The position numbers were made by a program, and so were the translations under genes. 64,000 bases of DNA, from contig NZ_PQVF01000004.1 of assembly GCF_002920915.1 (NCBI RefSeq), positions 248,001 to 312,000 of the forward strand, read 5' to 3'. Under the pieces are notes generated by a model. It had not been told where the DNA came from, ran no database searches, and worked only from the letters and a program-made list of their open reading frames with translations. This DNA is from Solitalea longa (GTDB taxonomy: Bacteria > Bacteroidota > Bacteroidia > Sphingobacteriales > Sphingobacteriaceae). Each line of letters starts with the position of its first letter. Position 1 is the first letter of the stretch. This document shows, one piece after another, positions 29,545 to 37,023 of the stretch.

Positions 29545-30639
29545 TTAATTATACACTTTAACCATGAACACGTAATCCTGTAACTTTTTAATTTGCTGGG
29601 TACGTGGTAACCCTGAAAGTGTATTTTTCTTATTAACCGTAATCTTATCCTTAAGTGAATCCTGAGGGATCGAATTGATAAATTTCAGGATACTTTGCGA
29701 TCGTACAGCAAAAGTTGCTCCCTCAGTAAGTGTTTGTTTGCCACTAATAACTCCAACCACATTACCTTTGCTATCTACAACCGGACCGCCGCTATTACCC
29801 GGATTAGCCGGTATAGAAACCTGATAAGCAATGGTATCTCCACCGAAACCGGTAGCCGAACTCAAGTAACCTTTACCATACACCATTTCATCACGCGGGA
29901 ACCCAAGTGTAAACACTTCTTCCCCTAAATCAGATTTAGATTTTTTAAAGGTATAAGGTAATGACCCGAAAGATTTAAAGGTTGGATCATCAATTTTAAG
30001 AACCGCTAAATCGAAAACAGGATCGCTATAAACAGTTTTCACTTTAAATGCATCACCTTTTTCGTTTTGGATATAAATTGAATCAGCCCCGTTAATAACG
30101 TGATAATTAGTAATTAAAAAACCATCGCTGCTTAACACAAAACTCGTTCCTCCAAATGTACCTGGAGCAGAAGGCATTTTAGAATGAGATTTAGTGCTAT
30201 TGATATTACGAATCAATGCATTTTGAGAACGCTTGATCGATTCCATATCACGACGTAAAGCGCTGTAAGTCGAATTTTGCTTACCCGGATTGGTAACGAA
30301 TAATGTTCCAAATATCGTTAAAATAGCAACAGAAGCTGCCACAGCAATATTCGATGTATATTTTCTGAACAGCTGAATTACTTTAGCTTCTTTAGGCTTA
30401 ACTTCTGAAGAGATTTGCTCAATATTTAGTTCAGCATGGAATTCATTCAATTGGGCTTTTAATGTTCTGCGATTTGCCACAGCCCTAAGCTTACCCATAA
30501 ATTGTTCCTGCTCCACCACTTTATGGTCTAAGTCAGCATCCGCTTCACGTAACGAATCGAAATGCTTGCGCTCAGCCTCCGTCATCTCCCCTTTCAGGTA
30601 GCGTTCAATTTCGTTCGATAAGTTAAGATCTCCGTACAT
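29545..30639 (-). CDS. Anti-sigma-like membrane protein fused to a trypsin-like (HtrA-type) serine protease
   Basis: The 364-residue protein has a cytoplasmic N-terminus of about 95 residues (LNLSNEIERYLKGEMTEAERKHFDSL) resembling anti-sigma factor domains. One transmembrane helix follows at about 97-115, then a periplasmic trypsin-like protease. The catalytic triad is complete: H180 in FLITNYHV, D210 in DPVFDLAVLKID and S283 in ANPGNSGGPVVD. There is no PDZ domain. The start overlaps the end of the ECF sigma gene by 17 bases, the usual arrangement for a sigma/anti-sigma pair. The likely role is to hold the sigma factor at the membrane and link its release to periplasmic stress or proteolysis; this is inference. 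Confidence 0.85.
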   Translation of the reverse strand: MYGDLNLSNEIERYLKGEMTEAERKHFDSLREADADLDHKVVEQEQFMGKLRAVANRRTLKAQLNEFHAELNIEQISSEVKPKEAKVIQLFRKYTSNIAVAASVAILTIFGTLFVTNPGKQNSTYSALRRDMESIKRSQNALIRNINSTKSHSKMPSAPGTFGGTSFVLSSDGFLITNYHVINGADSIYIQNEKGDAFKVKTVYSDPVFDLAVLKIDDPTFKSFGSLPYTFKKSKSDLGEEVFTLGFPRDEMVYGKGYLSSATGFGGDTIAYQVSIPANPGNSGGPVVDSKGNVVGVISGKQTLTEGATFAVRSQSILKFINSIPQDSLKDKITVNKKNTLSGLPRTQQIKKLQDYVFMVKVYN

Positions 30640-31216
30640 AAACTTCCTCTGTTTTACTATTAGATTGAAAAAAAATCTTTTTCAATCGCATTAAACACTT
30701 ATACTTTTGGTTTTTGGCGTTTTCGGCATTCGTGTAACCAAATTTTTCAGCTATGTCCTGCATTGATTGATTATGGAGATAATAATCTTCAATAATCGTT
30801 TTACAAGGTTCGCCAAGCTTAGAAAGTGCACCCTCCATTAAATTAAGTTGGGCATCTTTCTCTTCGTGGCGTTCGAGATCTTCCTCAATTGGGAGAAACT
30901 CTTGAAAATCGGTCACACTACCTGCGCTGCGGCTCATCAGTTTTAAACGTTTAAGCCATAAACGCCTGCACACTGAGTAAATAAATGTTTTGAGTTTACT
31001 ATTAAGCTCAAAAGAACCAGCTTTAATTTTATCATATAAAACGATGATCGCTTCCTGATAAATATCTTTTGCATCATCTTCATCGCCATTATTATTTAAT
31101 ACAAACTGTAAAATTGAAGGAAAATGCTGTTTGTAAAGTTGCCGCAATGCGTCTTCTGAATCATTCAGTATCCCTGCAATTAGTTCACTATCCGATGAAT
31201 ATGAATCCTTTATCAC
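30623..31216 (-). CDS. ECF-type RNA polymerase sigma factor
   Basis: This alternative sigma factor has 197 residues. Region 2 covers DALRQLYKQHFPSILQFVLNNNGDEDDAKDIYQEAIIVLYDKI, and region 4 covers LSKLGEPCKTIIEDYYLHNQSMQDIAEKFGYTNAENAKNQKYKCLMRLKKIF. The start is GTG at 31216, with no ATG nearby in frame. It overlaps the fused anti-sigma/protease gene. Its own upstream region and that of the divergent lipoprotein carry the same two-part element, which suggests that it drives both genes. Confidence 0.9.
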   Translation of the reverse strand: MIKDSYSSDSELIAGILNDSEDALRQLYKQHFPSILQFVLNNNGDEDDAKDIYQEAIIVLYDKIKAGSFELNSKLKTFIYSVCRRLWLKRLKLMSRSAGSVTDFQEFLPIEEDLERHEEKDAQLNLMEGALSKLGEPCKTIIEDYYLHNQSMQDIAEKFGYTNAENAKNQKYKCLMRLKKIFFQSNSKTEEVYVRRS

Positions 31217-31228
31217 TCTGTGCTATGG

Positions 31229-31258
31229 TTAATACGTTTAATTGGAAATGGTAACCCA
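31229..31258 (-). promoter_or_regulatory. Putative ECF promoter of the sigma gene (TGGGTTACC-N14-GTATTAA)
   Basis: Read on the minus strand, TGGGTTACC (31258-31250) is followed after exactly 14 bases by GTATTAA (31235-31229), 12 bases before the GTG start. The same two elements with the same 14-base gap occur on the plus strand at 31300-31329. Confidence 0.7.
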
Positions 31259-31299
31259 ATATTAGGAAAAAAAATATTTTAAAAAATTATTCATTTCGA

Positions 31300-31329
31300 T
31301 GGGTTACCTTTTAAATATAGGGGTATTAA
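31300..31329 (+). promoter_or_regulatory. Putative ECF promoter of the small lipoprotein (TGGGTTACC-N14-GTATTAA)
   Basis: TGGGTTACC (31300-31308) and GTATTAA (31323-31329) are spaced by 14 bases, identical to the divergent sigma promoter. The lipoprotein ATG follows 38 bases later. Confidence 0.7.
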
Positions 31330-31367
31330 GAGCAAATTGAATCTTAAAAATTTTAAACTAAAACAAA

Positions 31368-31571
31368 ATGAAAAAAGTATTTGCTTTAATGTTAGCTGCT
31401 GGTGTATTTGCAGTTGTTGCTTGTGGTGAAGGTAAAAAAGCTGAAGGTTCTGCTGATTCTTCAGTTGTTGATTCAGCTGCTGCTGTAGTTGATTCAGCTG
31501 CTGCTAAAGTTGATTCAGCTGCTGCTGTAGTTGATTCAGCTGCTGCTAAAGTTGATTCATTGAAAAAGTAA
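31368..31571 (+). CDS. Small lipoprotein with VDSAAA heptad repeats
   Basis: This 67-residue precursor has a signal peptide ending in a lipobox (GVFAVVAC), so the mature form is an about 49-residue lipoprotein. After a short charged linker it consists of four heptads alternating VDSAAAV and VDSAAAK, closing VDSLKK. The DNA is a matching 21-bp tandem repeat with a 42-bp higher-order period. The heptads predict a rigid helix or coiled coil, and the lysine-ending tail recalls Braun's lipoprotein, though no homology is claimed. It is divergent from the ECF sigma gene with a shared promoter motif, and it ends at a terminator. Confidence 0.85.
   Translation: MKKVFALMLAAGVFAVVACGEGKKAEGSADSSVVDSAAAVVDSAAAKVDSAAAVVDSAAAKVDSLKK
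31464..31559 (+). repeat. 21-bp coding tandem repeat
   Basis: Four full units and one partial unit of GTTGATTCAGCTGCTGCT plus a variable codon (GTA or AAA) encode the VDSAAA heptads. The near-perfect DNA identity suggests recent expansion or gene-conversion-like maintenance. Confidence 0.85.
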
Positions 31572-31922
31572 TTAATTCTTACTTAATTAGATTGGCCGTC
31601 TCGTTTTTAACAGGACGGCCTTTTTATTTGCTATCCACCCTGCCTAATACTTCCTGTTTTATTGGGACAATCTAAAATCTCTTGTGAAAACCATTCAATA
31701 TTGCTATTCACATCGTTAGCCCCGCTTTCCATTCCAAGTCCTTTCCCGATAAATCGGGATGCGGGCTTTCCATTTCAATCGGGTTTAGTGCGGCCAGGCC
31801 TGCTGCACGCCAAGTAAGAAATTTCAAAAACACTCTTGTATTTGCAGGGAAATATGTAGCCCTGAATTTGCCATCTTTCGATGGATATTCTTTTTTACTA
31901 ATTTTTTTAGTATTTTTATTGA
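31572..31922. other. Intergenic region with a folded dispersed-repeat-like element
   Basis: These 351 bases hold the terminator at 31594-31625 and a GC-richer stretch at about 31718-31800. Inside it, TCCCGA-TAAA-TCGGGA (31744-31759) forms a hairpin nested within AGCCCCGC (31718-31725) and GCGGGCT (31761-31767). No gene is evident on either strand. Confidence 0.55.
31594..31625 (+). terminator. Terminator after the VDSAAA lipoprotein gene
   Basis: GGCCGTC (31594-31600) pairs with GACGGCC (31614-31620), followed directly by TTTTT. It ends the small lipoprotein transcript 23 bases after the stop. Confidence 0.75.
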
Positions 31923-32987
31923 ATGGAATCAGAATATTTTAAAGGAAGAGGTGCTCAGCTAAACACTAAAAACCCTTACTTAAAGCTCGAATACGTTACT
32001 GAACACATTGAAGGACTTGACGAACCTTTGTTGGAGAATTCGGCTACGCAGTTATTCAAAGAATCTGCTAAAAAAATTGTCAACAAAGTGGAAAGCCCGG
32101 ATTTGCCTTTAATGTATTCACTTAATCCTTATCAGGGTTGTGAGCATGGCTGTATTTATTGCTATGCCCGCAATGCCCATCAATATTGGGGATTTAGTGC
32201 GGGACTGGATTTTGAGCGAAAAATAATTGTAAAGCACAATGCAGCAGCATTGCTCGAAAAGAATTTTCAGCATAAAAACTGGGAGGCCAACCCTATTCTG
32301 CTTTCAGGAAATACGGATTGTTATCAACCGATTGAACGAAAACTAAAAATCACCCAATCGCTTTTAAAGGTCTTTTTAAAATACCGAAACCCGGTTAGCA
32401 TTATTACCAAAAACAATTTGATCTTACGTGATTTAGATTTGCTCGAAGAACTCAATGCATTAGACCTTGTTCATGTAAATATTTCGATCACTTCATTAAA
32501 TGAATCATTACGCCAAACATTAGAACCTCGAACAGTCACAGCCAAAGGAAGATTACAGGTAATTGAAAAACTGGCGGAGAAAAATATTCCTGTTAGAGTT
32601 ATGGCTGCCCCAATCATTCCGGGCTTAAACAGTGAAGAACTGCCGGAAATTATTAAAGCAGCAGCTGACGCAGGTGCAAGTGATGCGGGCTTTACCATTG
32701 TCAGGCTAAATGGCGCTATTGGCGACTTGTTTACCGATTGGATCACTAAAAACTACCCTGACCGAGCCGACAAAGTGTTAAATCAAATAAAAGAATGTCA
32801 TGGAGGAAGTTTGAATGATAGCCGATTTGGAGTTAGGATGGCCGGTGAGGGAAAAATTGCCGAATCAATAAAAAAACTCTTCAGCCTGTCAGTAAAGAAA
32901 TATATGGGTGGCCGAACGATGCGTCCGTATAATACCACCCATTTTATCAATAACTATAATCGGGATGAACAACTGTCTTTATTTTAA
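31923..32987 (+). CDS. PA0069-family radical SAM protein
   Basis: This iron-sulphur S-adenosylmethionine enzyme belongs to a family related to spore photoproduct lyase; its substrate is not established. The 354 residues have the cluster motif C73-x3-C77-x2-C80 in NPYQGCEHGCIYCYARN, then the TIM-barrel segments ILLSGNTDCYQPIE, VSIITKNNLILRDLDLL, and a conserved tail motif MRPYNTTHF. It stands alone between an intergenic structured repeat and a DinB-like gene on the opposite strand. Confidence 0.9.
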   Translation: MESEYFKGRGAQLNTKNPYLKLEYVTEHIEGLDEPLLENSATQLFKESAKKIVNKVESPDLPLMYSLNPYQGCEHGCIYCYARNAHQYWGFSAGLDFERKIIVKHNAAALLEKNFQHKNWEANPILLSGNTDCYQPIERKLKITQSLLKVFLKYRNPVSIITKNNLILRDLDLLEELNALDLVHVNISITSLNESLRQTLEPRTVTAKGRLQVIEKLAEKNIPVRVMAAPIIPGLNSEELPEIIKAAADAGASDAGFTIVRLNGAIGDLFTDWITKNYPDRADKVLNQIKECHGGSLNDSRFGVRMAGEGKIAESIKKLFSLSVKKYMGGRTMRPYNTTHFINNYNRDEQLSLF

Positions 32988-32999
32988 AAGAACTATTTC

Positions 33000-33446
33000 C
33001 TAATCATAATCCACCAGTTGATGTAAGTGATGTTCTAAATGAGTTACATAGTCGGTGCAAAAGAATTCCAATGAAAATACCTGTTCATTAGCTGTTTGAC
33101 ATTCTCGTTTTAGATCATCTTCAGAAAGAAAGTTCATTAAAAACGCCAGATGCTTATTATAGTTGACCCAAAACTGAATTAATTGCTTTGGATCCATTTC
33201 ATTGTAATGACTCAGTTCATTCCATTTGTTTTGATCGTAAAAGATCGTTGGAACATCTTCATATCTCGCCCTGATAAAACGATGATGATTATTGGCCGCA
33301 CTATCTATTAAATGCCCTAAAAGTTCTTTCTTACTCCATTTTGCCGGGTTAGATTTAATTGCAAAATCTTCAGCAGAAATTTTCTGCAGTAAGCCGGGAA
33401 TAATATCACATAAATAAAGTAAACGGCCTATAGATTGTGTAATCAT
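33000..33446 (-). CDS. DinB family protein
   Basis: This four-helix-bundle, metal-binding protein may act as a thiol-dependent S-transferase, as reported for some relatives. The 148 residues include KWSKKELLGHLIDSAANNHHRFIRARYED and the closing HLEHHLHQLVDY, which place three histidines as likely metal ligands. It is convergent with the radical SAM gene, only 12 bases apart. Confidence 0.85.
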   Translation of the reverse strand: MITQSIGRLLYLCDIIPGLLQKISAEDFAIKSNPAKWSKKELLGHLIDSAANNHHRFIRARYEDVPTIFYDQNKWNELSHYNEMDPKQLIQFWVNYNKHLAFLMNFLSEDDLKRECQTANEQVFSLEFFCTDYVTHLEHHLHQLVDYD

Positions 33447-33459
33447 TTTCTGTTTAAAT

Positions 33460-33570
33460 TTATTCTATTAATAATCGGCTATCATTGGCAATATCAGTTC
33501 TCTTATCGAAATGAAACTCCACATATTTGGTATCATCCTTCTCCCCTTTTACAGCTACTTTAATTTATTT
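33460..33570 (-). pseudogene. Possible C-terminal remnant of a gene
   Basis: On the minus strand an open stretch of about 36 codons reads IKVAVKGEKDDTKYVEFHFD then KRTDIANDSRLLIE followed by a stop. It is preceded by stops and lacks a start codon. The composition looks protein-like and could be the end of a decayed gene, but I cannot name a parent family. Confidence 0.3.
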
Positions 33571-33669
33571 CAATGTTTAAATAATGTACTTAGTTGGTAT
33601 TAGCTCCTTCCTACAAGCGTGTTTCAATATGGAAAGTCTAATACTTAATACACCAGTAATTAAAATCTC

Positions 33670-34692
33670 TTATTTTTTATAAGCTTTCCATAGTTTAGGA
33701 TATCTTTTGGGTAATTGCTCCTCACTCCAATCTTCTCCCGAAACTGCATAATTTCCAAAATTATAATCAATGATTTCGGTGGCAAAATCTCGGGGAGAAA
33801 CTTTATCGCTATTGCTACCGAACTTCTTATCGAAAGCCTTATCCGCTACTGAAAGAAGAAGCTCTCCGTTTTCATTTGGATTTATACGTTCATAAAGAAA
33901 ATTAGGATTATGAACAGCATTTTCAAATGTGGCTCTTCCATATAAAATCAGTTTACATCGGAAATACAAAAATGAATCATCTGAAACATTTCCCTCAACA
34001 ATTTTTTGAACGGCCATTACATTGAAATTATAAGCTTTTATTAACAACTCGCGTAAGGTGCATTCAAAACCAATGATCTCCTTTTCGTCCCTTTCAATTA
34101 ATTTTTGAATTAAAATATCAATTTGTGTTGATAGGTCCTTTTGACTCTCAATCCGTGATTTTTCAATTAACCCCCAAAACACTGAATTATCCATTCGTTC
34201 TTCTTGTGAGAAGTTTTTTGGTTCTTCACTTTTATTCATTAGATGACTAAAGTTCAATTCAGGAACTTCATATTTAGTTTCCCATTCTTTATCACTTAAT
34301 AATAAATGAATATCTTCATAAAACCTTTCTAACTCAAAGTTGGGTATGTTTAACCCCTTTATTTCTGGGAATGTTTTTTGAAATGCAAAGTCAAAAAGGC
34401 CAATTATTTCCTCTTCCCTTAAATCAGCAACATCATTATAATTAAGCTTTATTGTAAATTCGAAATACTTCTTTGATCTATTGAATTTCGAATAAATAAT
34501 TCTTCCGGTCTCTATCAATTGCTCCGGATCAAATTCTGGCCCCATACAGTTTACACCTACAATAAAAGACTCTAATCCTTTCCCATAATCCTTATTTTTA
34601 AGATTATGTTCCAAATAATCTGACACTGAGGTAATAACATCTAATCGTTTCATTACATCAAATGAAACTTCCCTTACAATTCCAAAATTCAT
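33670..34692 (-). CDS. DUF4240-containing hypothetical protein
   Basis: The protein has 340 residues from the ATG at 34692, which is preferred over an upstream TTG. The N-terminal half (MNFGIVREVSFDVMKRLDVI; IGLFDFAFQKTFPEI) is not recognised. The C-terminal half carries the DUF4240 pattern: FWGLIEKSRIESQKDLSTQIDILIQKLIERDEKEIIGFE then YLRCKLIL-like FYFRCKLILYGR and the closing GEDWSEEQLPKRYPKLWKAYK. There are no signal or membrane segments. DUF4240 proteins often lie near toxin-immunity or SMI1-type loci, but no toxin is seen here. Confidence 0.75.
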   Translation of the reverse strand: MNFGIVREVSFDVMKRLDVITSVSDYLEHNLKNKDYGKGLESFIVGVNCMGPEFDPEQLIETGRIIYSKFNRSKKYFEFTIKLNYNDVADLREEEIIGLFDFAFQKTFPEIKGLNIPNFELERFYEDIHLLLSDKEWETKYEVPELNFSHLMNKSEEPKNFSQEERMDNSVFWGLIEKSRIESQKDLSTQIDILIQKLIERDEKEIIGFECTLRELLIKAYNFNVMAVQKIVEGNVSDDSFLYFRCKLILYGRATFENAVHNPNFLYERINPNENGELLLSVADKAFDKKFGSNSDKVSPRDFATEIIDYNFGNYAVSGEDWSEEQLPKRYPKLWKAYKK

Positions 34693-34785
34693 ATTGCTTT
34701 TATTTATAACCTTTATTACCAAATGGTATTCTCGTTAAGCTAAGACTTTCAAGAACAAACGTCGAACACCAAAGACAATTAGAAT

Positions 34786-35139
34786 TTATTTTTTTAATGT
34801 ATCAATAGTTACTAAACTTTCTTGGGGATTACAATCCCAAGTATAGGTATAACGTAAACTATCAGTTGTTAACACAAATCTTAAATCATTACTATCCTTT
34901 GAAATAAAATCACCAATATTTGCATGATTAATAAAAAAAAAGATACCATAGTATTGAAATTTCTGAACCTTCCCTGTACTGTCTATACCCTCTAACCAAC
35001 TACTATGATTGTAATTATATTTTTTTGTTATTCGAAAATGGACATTAACCGGTTTGTAAAATTCTTCTTGTTCTTTACAATCGGCTTGGAAACACCCTGT
35101 TAAAAACAGCAATAGCGGAGAAAAAAGTAAATATTTCAT
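34786..35139 (-). CDS. Small lipoprotein of unknown function
   Basis: The 117 residues start with a lipoprotein signal (MKYLLFSPLLLFLTGC). The mature part is about 100 residues, with FRITKKYNYNHSSWLEG and a C-terminal DSNDLRFVLTTDSLRYTYTWDCNPQESLVTIDTLKK. The family is not recognised. A decayed second copy of its 3' half lies immediately upstream at 35185-35340. Confidence 0.7.
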   Translation of the reverse strand: MKYLLFSPLLLFLTGCFQADCKEQEEFYKPVNVHFRITKKYNYNHSSWLEGIDSTGKVQKFQYYGIFFFINHANIGDFISKDSNDLRFVLTTDSLRYTYTWDCNPQESLVTIDTLKK

Positions 35140-35184
35140 AATTAATGGGTTTGGGTTGATGGTCCGTTATGAACGGCAACAGCG

Positions 35185-35340
35185 TTATTTTTTTAATGTG
35201 TCAATATATAATGAACCAAGGCCACATTCCTAATAATAAGTATAACTCAAGCTATCCGTAGTTAATACAAATTTCAAATCATTACTATCCTTGGCAAAAT
35301 AATCACCAACTCGTGCATAATTATCAATCCAAAAGATTTA
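35185..35340 (-). pseudogene. Decayed partial duplicate of the adjacent lipoprotein gene
   Basis: Translation on the minus strand gives ARVGDYFAKDSNDLKFVLTT then DSLSYTYY, a stop, and SLYIDTLKK. This parallels ANIGDFISKDSNDLRFVLTT, DSLRYTYT and TIDTLKK of the intact gene at 34786. The 5' half is missing and one tryptophan codon has become TAG. Confidence 0.8.
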
Positions 35341-35345
35341 ATCTT

Positions 35346-36086
35346 CTACCAAGGTAAGTCAATATAAGTACGAACCATGACAGGCTTATTCTTTATTATT
35401 GCAGGTTTCCAATCATTTTTAACTTTATTAATTATTAAAAGAGACAAGGAGTCCCTAATAGGATCCAATTTTTGGTACAACCTGATATTAGAAAGGGAGC
35501 CCTTTTTATTATAATCCACCACCAGTATTATATGCCTATATTGATGAATTAGCCTTAGTTTTCGTTGATAATCTTTTATCGATGTATCAATGTAATTATC
35601 AAACGCATCCTTTCCTTTCCAATATTCAGGCATATCGTCAGCAAACCAGTACAGGTCTTTCTCAATCTGTCCTGGTTTCAAGCGTTCAACCCGATATTTT
35701 GTTATCGAATCCAATTCATGATAAAAGTCTTTTCCAAAACGTTTAAAAATTACTGAATCACTCAAATGCTTAGAATAACCATTCCATTTTTCAACATATG
35801 GAGCGCTAATTAAACGATAATTTTCAAACAAGATATTCATGGAAATAAAACTAGCATCAGCGGTTGTAGTATCAAGATGATTATAGCAGAACAAATTTCC
35901 CGATTTATAATCCCTATTAAAGTATTCATTTTGATAGTATAAGCTCGAATCTGGAAACGGTGGTAAACTGTCTCCTAGAATATATTGTGGAATACGATCA
36001 GCACTAGGTTCTTTCTTAGATCCAGTTCTTGTACAAGAAAGAATCAAACAAATACAAAGACTTAAAAATAACAACCAACTTTTCAT
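35346..36086 (-). CDS. Lipoprotein with TonB-C-terminal-like segment
   Basis: The 246 residues start with a lipoprotein signal ending LILSCTRTG. The middle is rich in aromatic and charged residues, with no recognised domain. The last 45 residues (LSLLIINKVKNDWKPAIIKNKPVMVRTYIDLPW) resemble the strand pattern of TonB C-terminal domains, so it may bind an outer-membrane receptor or a related partner. It lies just upstream of the decayed duplicate and the small lipoprotein. Confidence 0.7.
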   Translation of the reverse strand: MKSWLLFLSLCICLILSCTRTGSKKEPSADRIPQYILGDSLPPFPDSSLYYQNEYFNRDYKSGNLFCYNHLDTTTADASFISMNILFENYRLISAPYVEKWNGYSKHLSDSVIFKRFGKDFYHELDSITKYRVERLKPGQIEKDLYWFADDMPEYWKGKDAFDNYIDTSIKDYQRKLRLIHQYRHIILVVDYNKKGSLSNIRLYQKLDPIRDSLSLLIINKVKNDWKPAIIKNKPVMVRTYIDLPW

Positions 36087-36198
36087 AGCTTAACATTTAG
36101 CTCAAAACGAAGATATAATTTAACTATTAATATATTTTCATATCTTACTATAACATTTAGAAAAACATACTTTAAAACATCTAATTAATCTTTTACCC

Positions 36199-36675
36199 AT
36201 GACAGAAAACAAAATTTCTATCTCCATTCCTATGGATGATTTTAACACTGCTTTGAGCAAATTGCAGGAAGTTCAAACCATTTTAGCGCCTTATTTGGTG
36301 GCCCTATCGTCTGACCAGCGTATGTCCTTACCTAAAATGGGCGACAAAACTTTTTCGTTTGTTGAAAAATCAATGCAGTTTGCCCAATCGAAGCCTGAAC
36401 TGATGCCCGGGTTTATTGATTTAACAGAATGGCAAAAGGATGTTGACGGCCGCAATTAACTAGATCAGTTGTTTAGGTTAGTTGAGCAGTTAGCCAGCAA
36501 TATTGATGATATGTCCTTGCTTTGTGGAAGTGATGCTTATGTATCTTCATTAGGTTTTTATAATTCGATAAAACAGGCAGCCAAGATGAATGTGCCCAAC
36601 GCTAAACCTATTTATGACGAATTACAAAAAAGGTTTCCCGGAAGGCCGACAGCCAAACAAGCTGAACCTGTTTAA
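36199..36675 (+). pseudogene. Hypothetical helical protein gene split by an in-frame TAA
   Basis: The frame runs MTENKISISIPMDDFNTALS to WQKDVDGRN, reaches TAA at 36457-36459, then continues in the same frame as LDQLFRLVEQLASNIDDMSL to AKQAEPV. The joined protein would have 158 residues, and its content flows naturally across the stop (a helix ending and the next helix beginning). The joined sequence resembles a short conserved Bacteroidetes family of unknown function. A base change, a sequencing error or stop readthrough would each explain it. Confidence 0.75.
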
Positions 36676-36681
36676 CATTAG

Positions 36682-36716
36682 CAAAGCCTAGGTCCAAACC
36701 CGGGCTTTGTTCCTTT
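36682..36716 (+). terminator. Probable terminator
   Basis: CAAAGCC (36682-36688) pairs with GGCTTTG (36703-36709), followed by TTCCTTTT, just after the split hypothetical gene. Confidence 0.6.
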
Positions 36717-36728
36717 TAACTACCTTTT

Positions 36729-36980
36729 ACTACCTACCTCATACTAATTTCTCCTACGGTGGTATTAAAAAGTACCTCATAAGTACTAAGCCCTCCAATT
36801 GAGGTACTAAGTTGTAGCTTGCTAGTAGTAAGTTCTCCCTTTTAGGTAGTTAATAGTACCTGCCTAAGACTAATTAGTACCTCTGAGGTACTAATTACTA
36901 CCTCTGAAGTACTAATTATTACCTCCGAGGTAGTAATTTCTCCTTCCAACGATATTAGTTGTTGTTTCAAGATACTATGC
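36729..36980. repeat. Twelve-unit 21-bp degenerate palindromic tandem repeat
   Basis: The tract divides exactly into twelve units of 21 bases with no indels. The clearest is AGTACCTCTGAGGTACTAATT (36876-36896), written here in one unit as AGTACCTC-TGAGGTACT-AATT; units 7 to 10 (36855-36938) are the best conserved. Each unit is itself close to palindromic (TACCTC with GAGGTA). Outer units drift in sequence but keep phase. It lies between convergent genes. Confidence 0.85.
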
Positions 36981-37023
36981 AGAAAACAACGATCCTATGT
37001 AATCATTTGCGTTTGAAGAGACG

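Larger units (their letters stand above)
36676..37023. other. Intergenic region dominated by a 21-bp repeat tract
   Basis: These 348 bases contain a terminator (36682-36716) and twelve consecutive 21-bp degenerate units (36729-36980), described separately. No complete gene is present. Confidence 0.7.

Noticed and set aside
36729-36980. CRISPR array
   Set aside because: The 21-bp units abut with no unique spacers of constant length, repeats are degenerate and no cas gene is nearby.
36833-37016. Protein-coding reading of the 21-bp tract (STSEVLI repeats)
   Set aside because: The frame is broken by TAG in the sixth unit and no start is present, so it is listed as a DNA repeat; the possibility is mentioned in the finding.
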